Positions 36,011-48,200 of a DNA stretch of 64,000 nucleotides are shown piece after piece. Positions within the stretch are counted from its first letter, which is position 1, and every line of letters begins with the position of its first letter. The position numbers and the translations under genes were made by a program. This stretch comes from Sipunculus nudus. Taxonomy: Eukaryota > Annelida > Sipuncula > Golfingiida > Sipunculidae. The notes under the pieces are model-generated. The model was not told the origin of the DNA, did not search any database, and saw nothing but the letters and a program-made list of their open reading frames with translations. The stretch is taken from contig CM049316.1 of assembly GCA_026874595.1 (NCBI GenBank), positions 23,027,839 through 23,091,838 on the forward strand, read 5' to 3'.

Positions 36011-36193
36011 ACGGTCAAGTCAGAGTCCTTTGGGTTCGAGTCCACGGTCAAGTCAGAGTACTTTTGGTTCGAGTCCACGGTCAAGTCAGAGTCCTTTGGG
36101 TTGGAGTCCACGGTCTTCGAGTTCTTGGATTCAATTACAAGCCAATCGTCTTCGAGTCCGAGTCTCCTACAGCTCTAGGAGAAATCAGAGTTC

Positions 36194-36218
36194 AATAAAA
36201 TTTTTCTAAAAAAAAAAA
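36194..36218 (+). terminator. AATAAA followed by an 11-A run after the minisatellite
   Basis: AATAAA at 36194-36199 is followed within nine bases by 11 consecutive A at 36208-36218. Together they look like the 3' end of a polyadenylated transcript copied into the genome, or a working poly(A) site beside an A-rich stretch. Confidence 0.45.
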
Positions 36219-36309
36219 TGTTTGAAGGGACTTCTTAGAATATCATGCATATTTTTTTATAGTTTATACATGTTTTATTTTAATGTTTAAATACATTTCG
36301 CTCCCAATA

Positions 36310-36360
36310 TAAAGCTCCCTCTCTCTCTCTTTCTCTATCTATCTATCTATCTTTATATAT

Positions 36361-36413
<53 letters not shown>
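36310..36413. repeat. (CT)n, (ATCT)n and (TA)n compound microsatellite
   Basis: Successive simple tracts in this order. Just beyond, near 36537, a lone diverged unit (TTTGAGTCCGTGACCAAATC) resembles the 33-bp minisatellite. Confidence 0.85.
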
Positions 36414-36415
<2 letters not shown>

Positions 36416-36970
36416 TTGTCTGTCAAAAGGTCATATATGAGACTCTGAAGTGTGTTCGGCAATCTGAACGGCCAACTTTGTGACCGAGGATCTTTCACTT
36501 GAATTCGAGATGAACTGGGCCTGCCATATCCGTACCTTTGAGTCCGTGACCAAATCCTCGGTCCTGGACACCCGAGCCCAAGTCCAAATCCCAAAGCGGT
36601 TAATCTTTCTAAAAAGTTACGACACAATTTCCTTTCTCGTTGAGATTTGCAGTCATGTTTTCGAAATGCACGTGTCGCCACTCTGACATCCCGTAGGTTC
36701 AGATTGATTAATTAACTGCCGCTGTATTTTGCTTGCGCAGGCCAACTCAGGTACCACATTTTCAGTTATCTCGTGCACATTTGTGGTTTGGTTGGAAGAA
36801 CTCTGTCTCCTCTTGTGGTCTTCTTTAGTTAAGTAACCTTAACATACATACATTATACAACATTATAATACACCAACGATCGTTTCCCGCATAATTATTT
36901 TTTTCAGAAAATGTCAACAAACAAAGGCGATATACGCATACTCTTTAATTACTAAACACCCTGGGGGGGG

Positions 36971-37240
36971 CGATATACGAGTTATCTTTTATCACTCAAC
37001 CCATTGATTATTGTCAATATACGAGTAAACCTTTATCACTTCACACACTGATAATAGGCGATTTACGATTTATCATTTAGTACTCAAACCCTTGTTGTAT
37101 ATTGGGATATACGAGTAATCTGATATCACTCGAAACACTGAGTATGGTCGATATACGAGTAATCTTGATTGCTTGATACACTGAGTATTGGCGATATACG
37201 AGTAATCCTTTACGGTATAGCGTCATATCGACCCTTTGGC
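36971..37240. repeat. 44-bp minisatellite, block 1 (6 units)
   Basis: The motif CGATATACGAG, or a close variant, recurs at about 36971, 37015, 37059, 37105, 37149 and 37192, a period of 43-46 bases. It is followed in each unit by TAATCTTTATCACTC-like and ACACTGAGTATGG-like segments. Confidence 0.8.
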
Positions 37241-37810
37241 ATTACTACCAGATTACTGGCGCCAGAGTGTCTTTACATCTAAGTCTGAGGAACGCATTAT
37301 AGGGCCTTATGAAGATGCAAATATTTTCGTCAATTTCTGACAACGCTTAATGGCTTACAGGTACACTGTCAATCAACATAAACGAAACCAATCGTTAGCA
37401 TTTTTTGTGTAAAAGGTAAAAAGGTTCCAAACATGGAGAAAAAAGTTCCGTTCTAACCCAGCATATTGGTTAATCCATCGACATGTTTGTTGAATTTATG
37501 ACCACATGAACACAAGCTTAGCCCCCACGGGTTACATGGAGCTTGCGATATAGGAAATGATCCGTGTCCATGGAGATGGTGTTTCAGTTTAGATTGTAAG
37601 CTCACATGTATCCTGTGGTGTTAATCTATCATTCTTAGCATAATATTGAGATTATAGGCCGTTTGCAACAATATGAATGCAACATATGCAAGACCACTGC
37701 CATACTTTCTTAGATATTACTTGTATCACGACTCGAGTAGGCTTACCAGCCCAATTATGCGATTGCTTACAGAGTCGGGTTGTCACGACTACACATGGTA
37801 TGGGGTGGGG

Positions 37811-37930
37811 GGATATATGAGTTATCTTTTATTTCTCAACACACTTTGTATGGGCGATATACGAGTAATCTCATATATCTCAACAGAATAAGTATGGGCG
37901 ATGTACGAGTTGTCATATAACTCTTAACCA
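37811..37930. repeat. 44-bp minisatellite, block 2 (3 units)
   Basis: The same unit as the block about 600 bases upstream, at about 37811, 37855 and 37899 with exact 44-base spacing. The 570 bases between the blocks are not repeated. Confidence 0.8.
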
Positions 37931-40440
37931 GACCTTGGGCCAATTCTTAATTGAATTTGCATTCAATTGAAATTGAGAGAAAAACTGACTGAATTGATCC
38001 ATTCAAGTGAATTGAAGAAAAAGAACATTTAAATTAGAATTAAATTTGAATTGAAGTTTACAGGCTACACGGAATGATCTTAATTGATGAAAAAAACTCT
38101 TATTATCCCAAGTGTCACTCGTTGGAAGTTGCTCAAGGTCAGTTTTAAAATCAGACTTGAAGCTTTTGGTTAAAGTCAAACAAAATCTTCTCATGGATAA
38201 CACAGGTATCATGATAACAGAATTTCTTCTTTATCACTTATTTCTAGATTGTTTGTATAAGCAGTTTCAGCACACCAGAATTGAGATAATATTTATATAA
38301 TAATAAAATGTAATGTTGAACTTTTGAATGAATTTCAACATGGCAGCCATTTGTAACATACTTCTGTTTATATTTGTTCTTGTGAGCACCGTAGAAGAAT
38401 TCAAATGGTAGCAACATCCATGTTTGTGATACCAAGATATAAATCTAAGTAGTTGCCGTACTCGTTACTAGGTATGGCTTGGACAATATTGAATTTCATA
38501 ATGACCACCAATTAATCCGCATTTACTTATATCGGATCTTTGAGCACGGGATAAGATTTTAAACTTCTATAAACTTCTATGTTTGTGATACTGGCGAATC
38601 AATTAAAGCCATGGCCATCCAAATTATTCTTAATTTATTATCTAAAATTATTGATCCAAATTCTGCGCTTTCATAATAGTTCGGCGGTCTTGTGAATTTA
38701 AGATATATGAAAATCTTTGCTGGTATCTCTGCCTGTCCAATAGAGAAGAACCCAGGTTTATAAATGATGCCAAAATCCACATTCATGATGAAGAGGATCT
38801 AGTTTTCTTCATGTCTCACACTTGTAAGATGAATTCAACCGCAATGTTTGGTATACATATGGCCGATATCGAAAATCATTGTAAGACGTGTGAGTAAATG
38901 TAATCTAAACGCATTTTGCAACTGATATCCTCACCTAACATGCAATTTAAATAAACCATTTAAAATTAAGGTCATTAGTTTCAACGAAACATTTCCTGAA
39001 AGGAGACGTCACGTAAATCTTTGAAAGGTCTTGATCACGTAAAACACGCATAGAGCTGTGCACTGGACAGTTATTACTTCAAAGAGACCTGTCAAGCCAG
39101 CCAACCTCGAATTTCGTTAATTGTGGATTGCATGACATTTCAGATTATTTTTTTTTCAAGATGTCATACTGCAAAGATGCTTAAAAGACGTTTAAGCAGG
39201 GCGCATTGCTGATTATGTATTATTAGGGTTTTGGCGTATTGTCCTGGGCAAAACTAAATTATTAATCATGCAGTCACATCAGGAACAAATTTAGTGGGCG
39301 ATTATTGTCAAGTTATGAAGGAGACCTTTAACCAATTGATAACTCATTATACACTGTTGTGTCTTGCAAAAGTCACATCAGCTTATGTCTCTGGTCCTTG
39401 ACACAAAAACTTGGTCCTATTTTGTATGAGAGGGCATTGAAGCTGCAGTCTTCAACAGGGAAATGCAACCTAGTGAGAGCTGGGGAGCTTTAGGCCTGAT
39501 TGTTTGTTTTGCTTCACGCTGTCACAAAGTATATAGAAGGCAGCTCTTTTGAATTCAACAACGTTGAAGCTGGTTATTATTCCTAAGCGAGCGACAAGTC
39601 GCCGAACCAGCACTGGAAAACAATTAGAAATATAGAAAACAATTTGACCAACATAATGGCCTCTCACGACCTCCTCTTTCAGCATCATTGCAGCAATAAA
39701 AGGATTTTTCTAAAATGCCATGTATCCAGCAAATGGTCACCATACGATTCGAGCTGGTGTGACAAATGTATTTAACGAAGTACCATGATTTCTTCAGAGG
39801 AGGGTTCCATGTTATATGTTACTAAGATTGAACTGTCTCGCTTGTTCTTTAGAGCAGGAGGATAGTTCCCTTGATTTGCTTTAATTAAGCAACCAAGTAG
39901 TGATATGAGGAAAAGATTAGTAGTTTCTACAGCAGATAATTCTATTTAGGATCCAATAGAGCTAAGGATTTTCAATATTTGCAAAGAAGAGGCATTAAAA
40001 ATTGGGTTAAGAGAAGATCGATAACTATTAGCAAAGCTGCTTTTAGTTCAGTAGTCTTTCCCTATCGTGCTGTAGTCTCTGAGTAAGACAATTAGTAGAA
40101 ACAGGTTTCCTGTTTTCTAAAGGTACCTCTTCTCGTTCAATGGTTTTCTTCTTAATCCAACTAACAAACGCCTTTGTTCTAGCAAATAACGGTGCAAAAT
40201 TGAGCCTTAAAGTGAATCAGATTCAACTGCATCACACACAGAAGAGAAACGATACACTATATACATTACCTATGACTACTTCTCTGCTTTTGTGAACTCC
40301 TTTGTTTGAACGTCCATACCACAATAGCTGAGTATGGTGAAGGGCTGGGTATCTTTGATAGAAATACATAAAACCAGGAAATCAAGGATTATTTTCGGTG
40401 GCCATTAAGGAAAACTTGCATATATTTCACTTACTAATGG
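37931..40440. other. Repeat-rich spacer with no supported gene
   Basis: At about 38330-38450 a segment (ATGGCAGCCATTTGTAAC, GTGAGCACCGTAGAAGAA, CCAAGATATAA) is an inverted relative of the element at 41020-41520. The rest, to 40440, shows no exon or domain. Confidence 0.5.
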
Positions 40441-41530
40441 AGGTCTAAGTTGTGTCTTTGGAAAAATTCCTATGGCCCTGAGGTACTTCCATGTCGCCGA
40501 AGGCGCCGTCGGCGGGGAATATTGACATAGCGAGCGTCCGTCTTTCCAAATAATTGCCCCCGCCGTCGCCGAAAGTGCCGTTGGCAGGGTACATAGAGAT
40601 GGCGAGAGGCCGTTTTTCCGTACGCGTGCCATCTGTCCGTCCCATCCGCCTGTCCATCCGTCACACATTTGTTAACGCAATAACTCGAACAGAATTCCAG
40701 GTACAATCACCAACCTTGCAGCAACGGTGCACCATATCAAGGCCTAGTTCGAACATGGATGACCTTGATGCATTTTTTTAAGTCACAGCGGCGATAATGC
40801 TAAAATTATGTTAACACAATAACTCGAAAGAATTTGAGCTTGCAGCATTGATGGACCATATTGGGGGCTTAGTCAAGTTTAAACCTGGATGACTTAAACA
40901 CATTTTTCAAGGTCACATAGGCGATAATGCTGAAATGATGTAACGCAATAACACGAAATGAATCTGAGGCACGATCACCAAACTTGTAGCATAGATGCAA
41001 CCCCTACGGCAAAGGGTTTTAAAATCAGTAAAAAATGGCGGCCATTTGGATTTTATTTAATACGGCCTAACCCAATTTGAAGCAAGCACGGCAATTGCTT
41101 TTATTTATATCTTGGTATAACAAATATGGAAGTTTATTTTCTTCTACGGTGCTCATAAGAAAAGAGATAAACAAAAGTTTGTTACAATCGGCGGTCATTT
41201 TGAAATTCAAAATGGCGGCCTAACCTTATTTGTAAAATTTATGACAATGGCTTTAATGGAATCCCTGCCAATACAAACATAGATGTTGCTACCATGAGTA
41301 TTCTTCTAGGGTGCTCAGAAATCCAGATGTAGAAGAAAATGTAACAAGAATTGCGGCCATGTTGAAATGGTGCCCTAATCCAATTTGAAGCAAGTATGGC
41401 AATGGCTTGATTAGGACCCCTTGTATGAAAAAATAGGGTGTTGCTACCATTTATATTACTCTAAATTGCTATATATAAGAATATATAAGAAAAATGGCGG
41501 CCGTTTGAAATTCAAAATTACGCATTAAGA
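40440..41530. mobile_element. Internally tandem interspersed element
   Basis: The first part holds paired GCCGTCGGCGG/GCCGTTGGCAGG segments and CCGTCC-rich sequence. Then come three spaced copies of TAACGCAATAACTCGAA-like sequence near 40675, 40812 and 40945 (period about 135). After that come AATGGCGGCC or GCGGCCATGTTGAAATGG blocks near 41034, 41212, 41365 and 41504, each followed by AATTTGAAGCAAG and GGTGCTCA segments. Such arrays are typical of non-coding interspersed repeats in marine invertebrates. No protein is encoded: the overlapping minus-strand frames at 40405-40706 are GC-driven. Confidence 0.65.
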
Positions 41531-42124
41531 AGCGGCTGAAAAAAATCAGCAGCCCCTAATTGACCCTCAGTTAGCGAATAATGCCATTTTGGCAAGAAAA
41601 AATCCAGCTGGATCAAAATATCTGACAACATACTCTACTGTTTCTCTAAATAGATGGGCCTTTCAACCAACAACTATTAAAAGAAGTCAATGTTTCCGGC
41701 GCAACATTTGCAAATGCCCGGCCACTAAACTACTGGCTGAATATAAGGAATGATTTGATGAATTGAGAATACAATGCGGAGGAGACCAGTTAAGTAATAT
41801 ATTTCGGCGCCAGACTCTCTGATTTGCTATAAGACATATATCAGATATTTTGTAGACGAAAAGCTGATTACGTTTCCTAGCCAGTGTAGATATAAAGAAG
41901 CTGACACACAAAACTGTTTCATTAAATGCGTAACTTGAAAATGTTAAGACGAAGCTGAAGACAGCTTGCATGTTGTACACGGCCTCTTTCTGACAACAAA
42001 GCATGGCAGTTTTAGGGTGGGCGGGTTTGCATATTAAATGTTATCGTGGCATGGAAACATATGGTAGACGCCCATGCTATAAATAAAACAACAGATGTTC
42101 CAGCCAATCCCTTCAGCCATCGCC

Positions 42125-42158
42125 TATAAAAATAAAGGCCCATGGTCCCTCGTCAGTC
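42125..42158 (+). promoter_or_regulatory. Core promoter: TATA box and initiator
   Basis: TATAAAAA at 42125-42132 and TCAGTC at 42153-42158, whose A at 42155 falls 30 bases from the TATA start, the standard geometry for TATA-driven animal genes. The ATG of the protease follows 29 bases later, giving a very short 5' untranslated region. A second TATAAATA near 42078 is probably not used. Confidence 0.75.
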
Positions 42159-42183
42159 TGCACTCACGACCGGAACCGGAACC

Positions 42184-44987
42184 ATGTGGACGATCCTTGC
42201 TCTCTGTTTCCTAGCTGCCGGTAAGCACCGTATCTCAGCAAAAATTAACCATAAATAATGAGGTAAAGGTTGACTGAACAACAAAGTTTTGCATTTTTTT
42301 CTTTATTTATCGTCATCGTCTTAAAATCTGCAAATGGTCCTTGCTTGATTTTTTGGACATTGCTAGGTCATCTACATGCCTAGTTACGTGTAGATACTTT
42401 ACAATTGTCTAATTGATATAGATATTTTACAAAATTAACATAAATGAAATGTCAACCATAAAGCACGTGTCGGTGTATTGTATACCAACAGTGGCAGAAT
42501 TTACTGATTGGGCACAACCGACCCCACTCCAACGTTGATCGGCCAGTCCAGTGTAGGGGTAGCCGCCTGTGCCGACGAAACGTCTTGCACCGTTAACGGA
42601 GGACTGTTTCGTCGCCTCCCCATATATAGAGATAAGTGGTATTTGACCACGATACGATCGTATTTTCCGGAAAAGGCTGTTTTATTTTCAGTTTAACTGA
42701 TGGGGTGACATTAAAACTTCTTCAATATGGCAAAAGTATCTTATTTTCAATACAACTGCAACATTTTGGCAACTGTAAGTGCAATTTACTTTAGTTATTG
42801 TGCATTTTGGTCTCAGGAGACACGGGTCATTCTGCTCATAACCGCCATGACAGAAGCAGTTAGAATGTATATGTAGCGGTGACAATGTTTTAAGTACTGG
42901 TCCAGTTTTATAAGAGATATATAATTAATTAAGCTGGGTATTAATGCAATTAGCTTATCATAACAGAAGTTTGTCTATAAAAAATGAGATACACGAGTTA
43001 CTGAGCGGTTTTCTCCCTTTTATAGACACAGATCATACAGAGGTAAGAATCCCACCCAAGTGCATACATGAGGTGGTGACTATAAACTGTACTCTCAGAT
43101 ATATCTAACATTTTATAGTCACCCTCGGTGGCCAGTGTAGGGGCGGCTTCTCGTGCTCCTGGACTTGGAGCAGTACTGAAGGGATAGGACAGTTTTTAGA
43201 GCAGTACTGAAGGGATAGGACAGTTTTTAGAGCAGTACTGAAGGGATAGGACAGTTTTTAGAGCAGTAATGAGAGGCTGGGCAGTCTGATTCGGACCATC
43301 GCGTGCTCTATGATATGTGAGGATTCGTTGCAACATCAAGCGAAATTTTTTGAAAGATACAAGGGATCAATTACGTATTTAAATAAAGGATTGGCAATAT
43401 CTTGACAGGGAGATATTCAAGAAATAAACGGAATTTTACGGTCAGGGATATCCTAATTGAATTACAACATAAATTCTATGCAACAAATGGTTTAATAAGA
43501 CGTTAAACAGCTAAGGAATGATAGTTGAATTATAGTGTAAATACAATAATTATTAAATATAAATCTGACCCCAGTATTGCAGTATTTGGGATTTAGAATG
43601 TGTGAATCCCTGAATTATAATGTATGCACGATCTCTTCTATTCCTATGAGTAAAATAGTAATATGTCTTTAAACTTCGGTATAATTAGTCATGTATGTGA
43701 AATCCGTCTTATAATAGATGTCGCTTCCTGCTTTATTCATTTTCACTTTTTTATTTCCTCTACTTATTATCTTAACTACGCCCCAGTATCGTTAAATACA
43801 GCACCGAATTCTTTACCATACAAGATCTTTTTATTTCCAGTGTAATTCGACCATGTTCCAAGATCGCCTTTCGCGCGTTTCCTCTCGTTAAATTTTTTTT
43901 ACTAAAATCAATAAATAAAGTTACCTCCATTTTGCAAGACTGCGTTTCCAGGCGTGGTAAAGAAAACTAGTGTAAATCATACTTATACTTTTTCCATGAC
44001 GTTCCATGCCTGTTCCAGGCTGAACTGTATATCGTAGAAGTGCAAGTTACATGAATGTTATTTGTGTTGATAACAATTTCTGCCAAAGTTTTACCTATCA
44101 ATATCGTGTCCGCGACCATGAAAATATGCCAATTACTTACAGGTGTCTTTTCCATGCAGGTAGTGACTGATTTACATGTGATTTGAGCCAACTAAATTCC
44201 ATGATGTCACAATCAAAAACATTAAAACCTACGTTCTTCTCATTTGAAACGATAAAAATTAAGTTTTCTGAAAAAGGAATATATATAATATTGAATATAT
44301 TTTTAAGAGTAAAGTAACAAACAGTCAAGGGTCATTTGTTTTTTATGTACTTATGATTGAAGTGACAAGTGCAGTATTAGATCATTTTCCCTGCTGAGTT
44401 GCACAATGCTGATTCTCTCCTCTGTATCAAAGTATAATAAAAATAATCTATACATTGCATACATTCAATACAGAGGCCTATATATACTCTATTTATTAAG
44501 GCATTAACATCAGATTAATAAGTTTTCTATTTTCAAATCGCACTTAAACCAATACATTACTATTCAGCTAACGTCAACCCGCGGTCTTCCACGCCCAGCA
44601 GATTTGTTTAATCAGCTCGACCAAACACGCATAATTACACAAAATATTCCAATTTTGTCATTAAAATATCTTGTGATTCGTGTATAGATTATTTTGTTAC
44701 ATTCATATTAATAATTCACGGTTCGCTGTGTATGTGATATTTGGCTTTGTTAAATTTCGGAACAAATATATGTAATGAAAAAAATAAATGCAGAATGAAA
44801 GCAGAATTTTAATTTCACTTTATTTTAGTTATACGTGTATTTTAATAAAAGGACCGGACAGCTGGGAGGACTTCTTAAATGGCACGCGGCAATCCGACAG
44901 TCCGTCCATCCAACACCTTCTTTTACCTGATAGCTCTGAAAATTAATTTTGGATTATACAATAAACAAGAAAGCTTAACGTCCAAAT

Positions 44988-45053
<66 letters not shown>

Positions 45054-45160
45054 CACTTTTGAAAAAAAATGAAACTCTGATTTGGACCTACTTTGTCCGA
45101 CCACAGTGGTATTTTCCCTTTAAATTTGGATAATACAGTAAAAATGAAAGTTGAAGCCTC

Positions 45161-45208
<48 letters not shown>

Positions 45209-48200
45209 TGTTACGAAGACAAATTGTTCAGGGGGAAATACTGGGCCGATCCGGGATTCGAACCCATGTCGGTGGCGCTCATGTCCGGCGTTCCAACCGC
45301 TTCGCTAGAAAAGCAAGCTTCACTAACGAAAGACTTTGGTCCGCTTTTTATGTCACCCCATAACACACCCCTCTCTTAAGAGCGTTCTGCTGTCAGAACA
45401 AGAGTAATTATCCCAGGAGTCCCACTTTGATGAGCTTATTCCCTGGGCCACAAAGTTTACCGTCGAGTTGGAAGAGCCCCCATTTTGTTACGAAGACAAA
45501 TTGTTCGGGGAAAACATTTGGCCGATCCCGGTTTCGAAACCATGTCGGTGGCGCACAAGTCCGGCGTTCCAACCGCTTCATGCCCAAGTTGTTATTTTTT
45601 TCTTCTTCTTTTCGCGCAACCTGATCCTCTATGTCTCAGACTTTTACGATACATAAAACAGCCGTCTGAGAAAATGCGACATTCAAAGTTAACAATTCGA
45701 GGAAAATCATTTGTTGTATTTAAAGATAAAAGAGGTCCAATCACTATGTCTTGTGGTACCCAAGAGTCTACATGTGTCCATTCTGAGGCTTATCTATCTA
45801 CAACGACTCGTTGAGATATCTCGAAAGAATGATGAAATCCATTTATGTATGCTACCGTTGACGCGGTAATTTGACTGATTTTTGTAGCCGTAGATGCTGT
45901 GGTAGAGTATCAAAAGACTCAAAATGTCTAAAACAGTAATTTCCACTTTGATGTTTTGATTTTTATATTCCATAATGTCTTGAACCTTTGTGATAAGTTG
46001 TGAAACACGTGTCCCGGCCTAAAATCAATATTGGAGCACATCATTTTGAAAGTTATCAGGTCAAGGCGCTCTATGCATTATTAGTTTCTTTATTAGTTAA
46101 GTAACCCCCGAATATTGAATGTCCAGTTCCCCGCTATCCGGAGCCATTGGGTAGAAGGGGTTTGGGGGATTTTCAATGATTTCTTTAGTGAAGACACTCA
46201 TGAATTGTTAATTAAGTATTTCTGCCTTATTCTTACTCTAGTCTATAACTCAGCCTCTATAAAAAAAACGGGGGGGGGGGGGGGGGGGGCTACTCCTATG
46301 CTCTCGTATTTCCGTGATATGACAAATCGCTGTCGGAGTGTAGTGTGTTAATTCAAATAAACTGGTCTCTCAGAATGATGGACGAAACGAGTTGTTCATT
46401 GCAGTATTTCCCCCCTAATTATTTCCTATTGTGACTATAGAGTGTTCAACACACATTTTGTCTTCAATTCTATTTTTTTTTATATAAAAAAGTTGAGGCA
46501 CGCCCTCGCACGGAGTTCTTTGCGAGCTTTGACGTACCAAGGATTGTGAACGGCTCTCCTGCATCCAAGGGCCAGTTCCCCTTTCAGTTGTCACTCCAGT
46601 ACGAAGACTGGTTGTTCGGATATAGCCACACCTGTGGCGCCAGCCTGCTCAGCTCCCGCAAGGCCCTCACAGCTGCTCATTGTACTGACGGAAGGTAAGG
46701 TCACCGTCACCACGATGGGCGATATTACAAGCACTTTCCCTACGCGGGTTATTATCACTTAATTCTTTCCTTTTTTTGCGCACTTATAATGCGATTACAT
46801 TTTGAAGCTCACCGTGTAATTATATTTACAAATTCGTGTTAATTCCATTCGTAAATAAGGATTATGGCCAAAACAAAACATTTATTTTTTAAAGAGAATA
46901 GTTTATTGGTGAAAAAATCTATGTGAATTAATATATATACTTTCAATATATTCCACATACATGTGCAAATCTTTATATAATACCTGAAGATATAAAAAGA
47001 AAAAGATTACTCGGAAGTAATTGATACTCAATGTAATAGAAACATTAGAACAAGCGTAAATTATTATGTTATATCCTTTAATACAGGGTTGGGTTCCGTG
47101 TCCGTGCTGGAGCCACCACACTGAGCCCATCTGATCATGAAGGCCAGGCCACCGTCAGCCTTATCCGTGAGGTAATTGATCTTAACCAGATTTTTTAACG
47201 AAATAAAAGTATTTTGGCATGCGTTACGAATATAAGTAATACAAATGTCTGATAAAATTTCGATTATCTTTGATACTGAACAGTAGAGGAAATAGAAAAA
47301 CGTAAATTATTAATTTCTGTATATAGTAAGCGCTTTCTATAGGAATATATAATTGATGCATTAGATATTTATCCATAAATGGTCAATATTCAAAACCAAT
47401 CAACTGGTGTAGAACCCCCTCCCCCTTCAGGTACAACAGTATTTTTTCGACGGCATTAGATTTCTGCCTTTATTAGAGTAAGTTTTGTTCAGTTTTAAAC
47501 GCTGTCATTGGTAGAAAATCAATGTTTAACTATTTTGCTGTAAATATTGTGCATGAATTCAGAAAAAAATAATAAACATTAAGTTAGAAATGGCAGGAGT
47601 GATTGAAATGGCAAAAATAACAAATTAAATCTTTTAACATGTGAGATCTTGTTGGTGTCAAATTTTGCCTAAATATTTTGTACCTGGTAAAGTTTATCTG
47701 ATACTTTCCTTGAATTTCCTTATAAGTGATCCATAACGTTTGAATTATTTCAGCACCCCAACTACAGTGGGTCAGCTGCAGGCATTCCCAATGACGTCTG
47801 CACACTAGGTTTGGCCAGCGCCATTTTCTCCGGCGGAGCCATTGGTTACGCAACCTTGGCATCCTCTACCGCCCCATCCTACGCTGGAAACACTGCCTAC
47901 ATTTCCGGTTGGGGAAAAATAAGTAATGTACCTTTATATTGAAACTATATACAGTTCTAGTTCACATACAATCACCTTTCAACAAGCACAAGAGTTATTG
48001 TTTTCCCTGAAGCTTGTCCTGTCTATTGATGCCAAATCCGAGCATCAAACGTTTTGCAGTAGCCTGTCCTACCAAGGGTGTTTATCCATTTTTGGAATTA
48101 TTTATTTGGAAAGTTACTCCAGAAGTGATTGTTCTCCGGTATTTACTTCGAAGGAATCCAAACCCGTACCATACACACGATTTATTTAACATTCGAGAAA

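Larger units (their letters stand above)
31976..36118 (+). repeat. 33-bp minisatellite, about 125 units, multi-frame open
   Basis: The unit begins AGTCCACGGTCAAGTCAGAG and ends TCCTTTGGGTTTG. Its length is a multiple of three, and the common unit lacks stops in all three plus frames and one minus frame. The frames read SPRSSQSPLGL, ESTVKSESFGF, a VRVHGQVRVLW-like repeat and, on the minus strand, DSNPKDSDLTV. The longest runs are 557 residues on the minus strand (36111 to 34438) and 510 on the plus strand (34646-36178). Units of 32 or 34 bases (an extra T in CTTTTGGG) throw the plus frames between registers in the first half. Without a flanking exon structure I treat this as a minisatellite. 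A low-complexity secreted or nuclear repeat protein is possible but unproven. Confidence 0.9.

Noticed and set aside
40405-40781. Overlapping frames of 70-87 residues
   Set aside because: They lie on both strands of a GC-rich interspersed repeat and have no domain.
45209-45335. A tRNA gene on the minus strand
   Set aside because: A and B boxes are present, but the flanking arms do not pair as a tRNA and a second truncated copy nearby shows it is a SINE.
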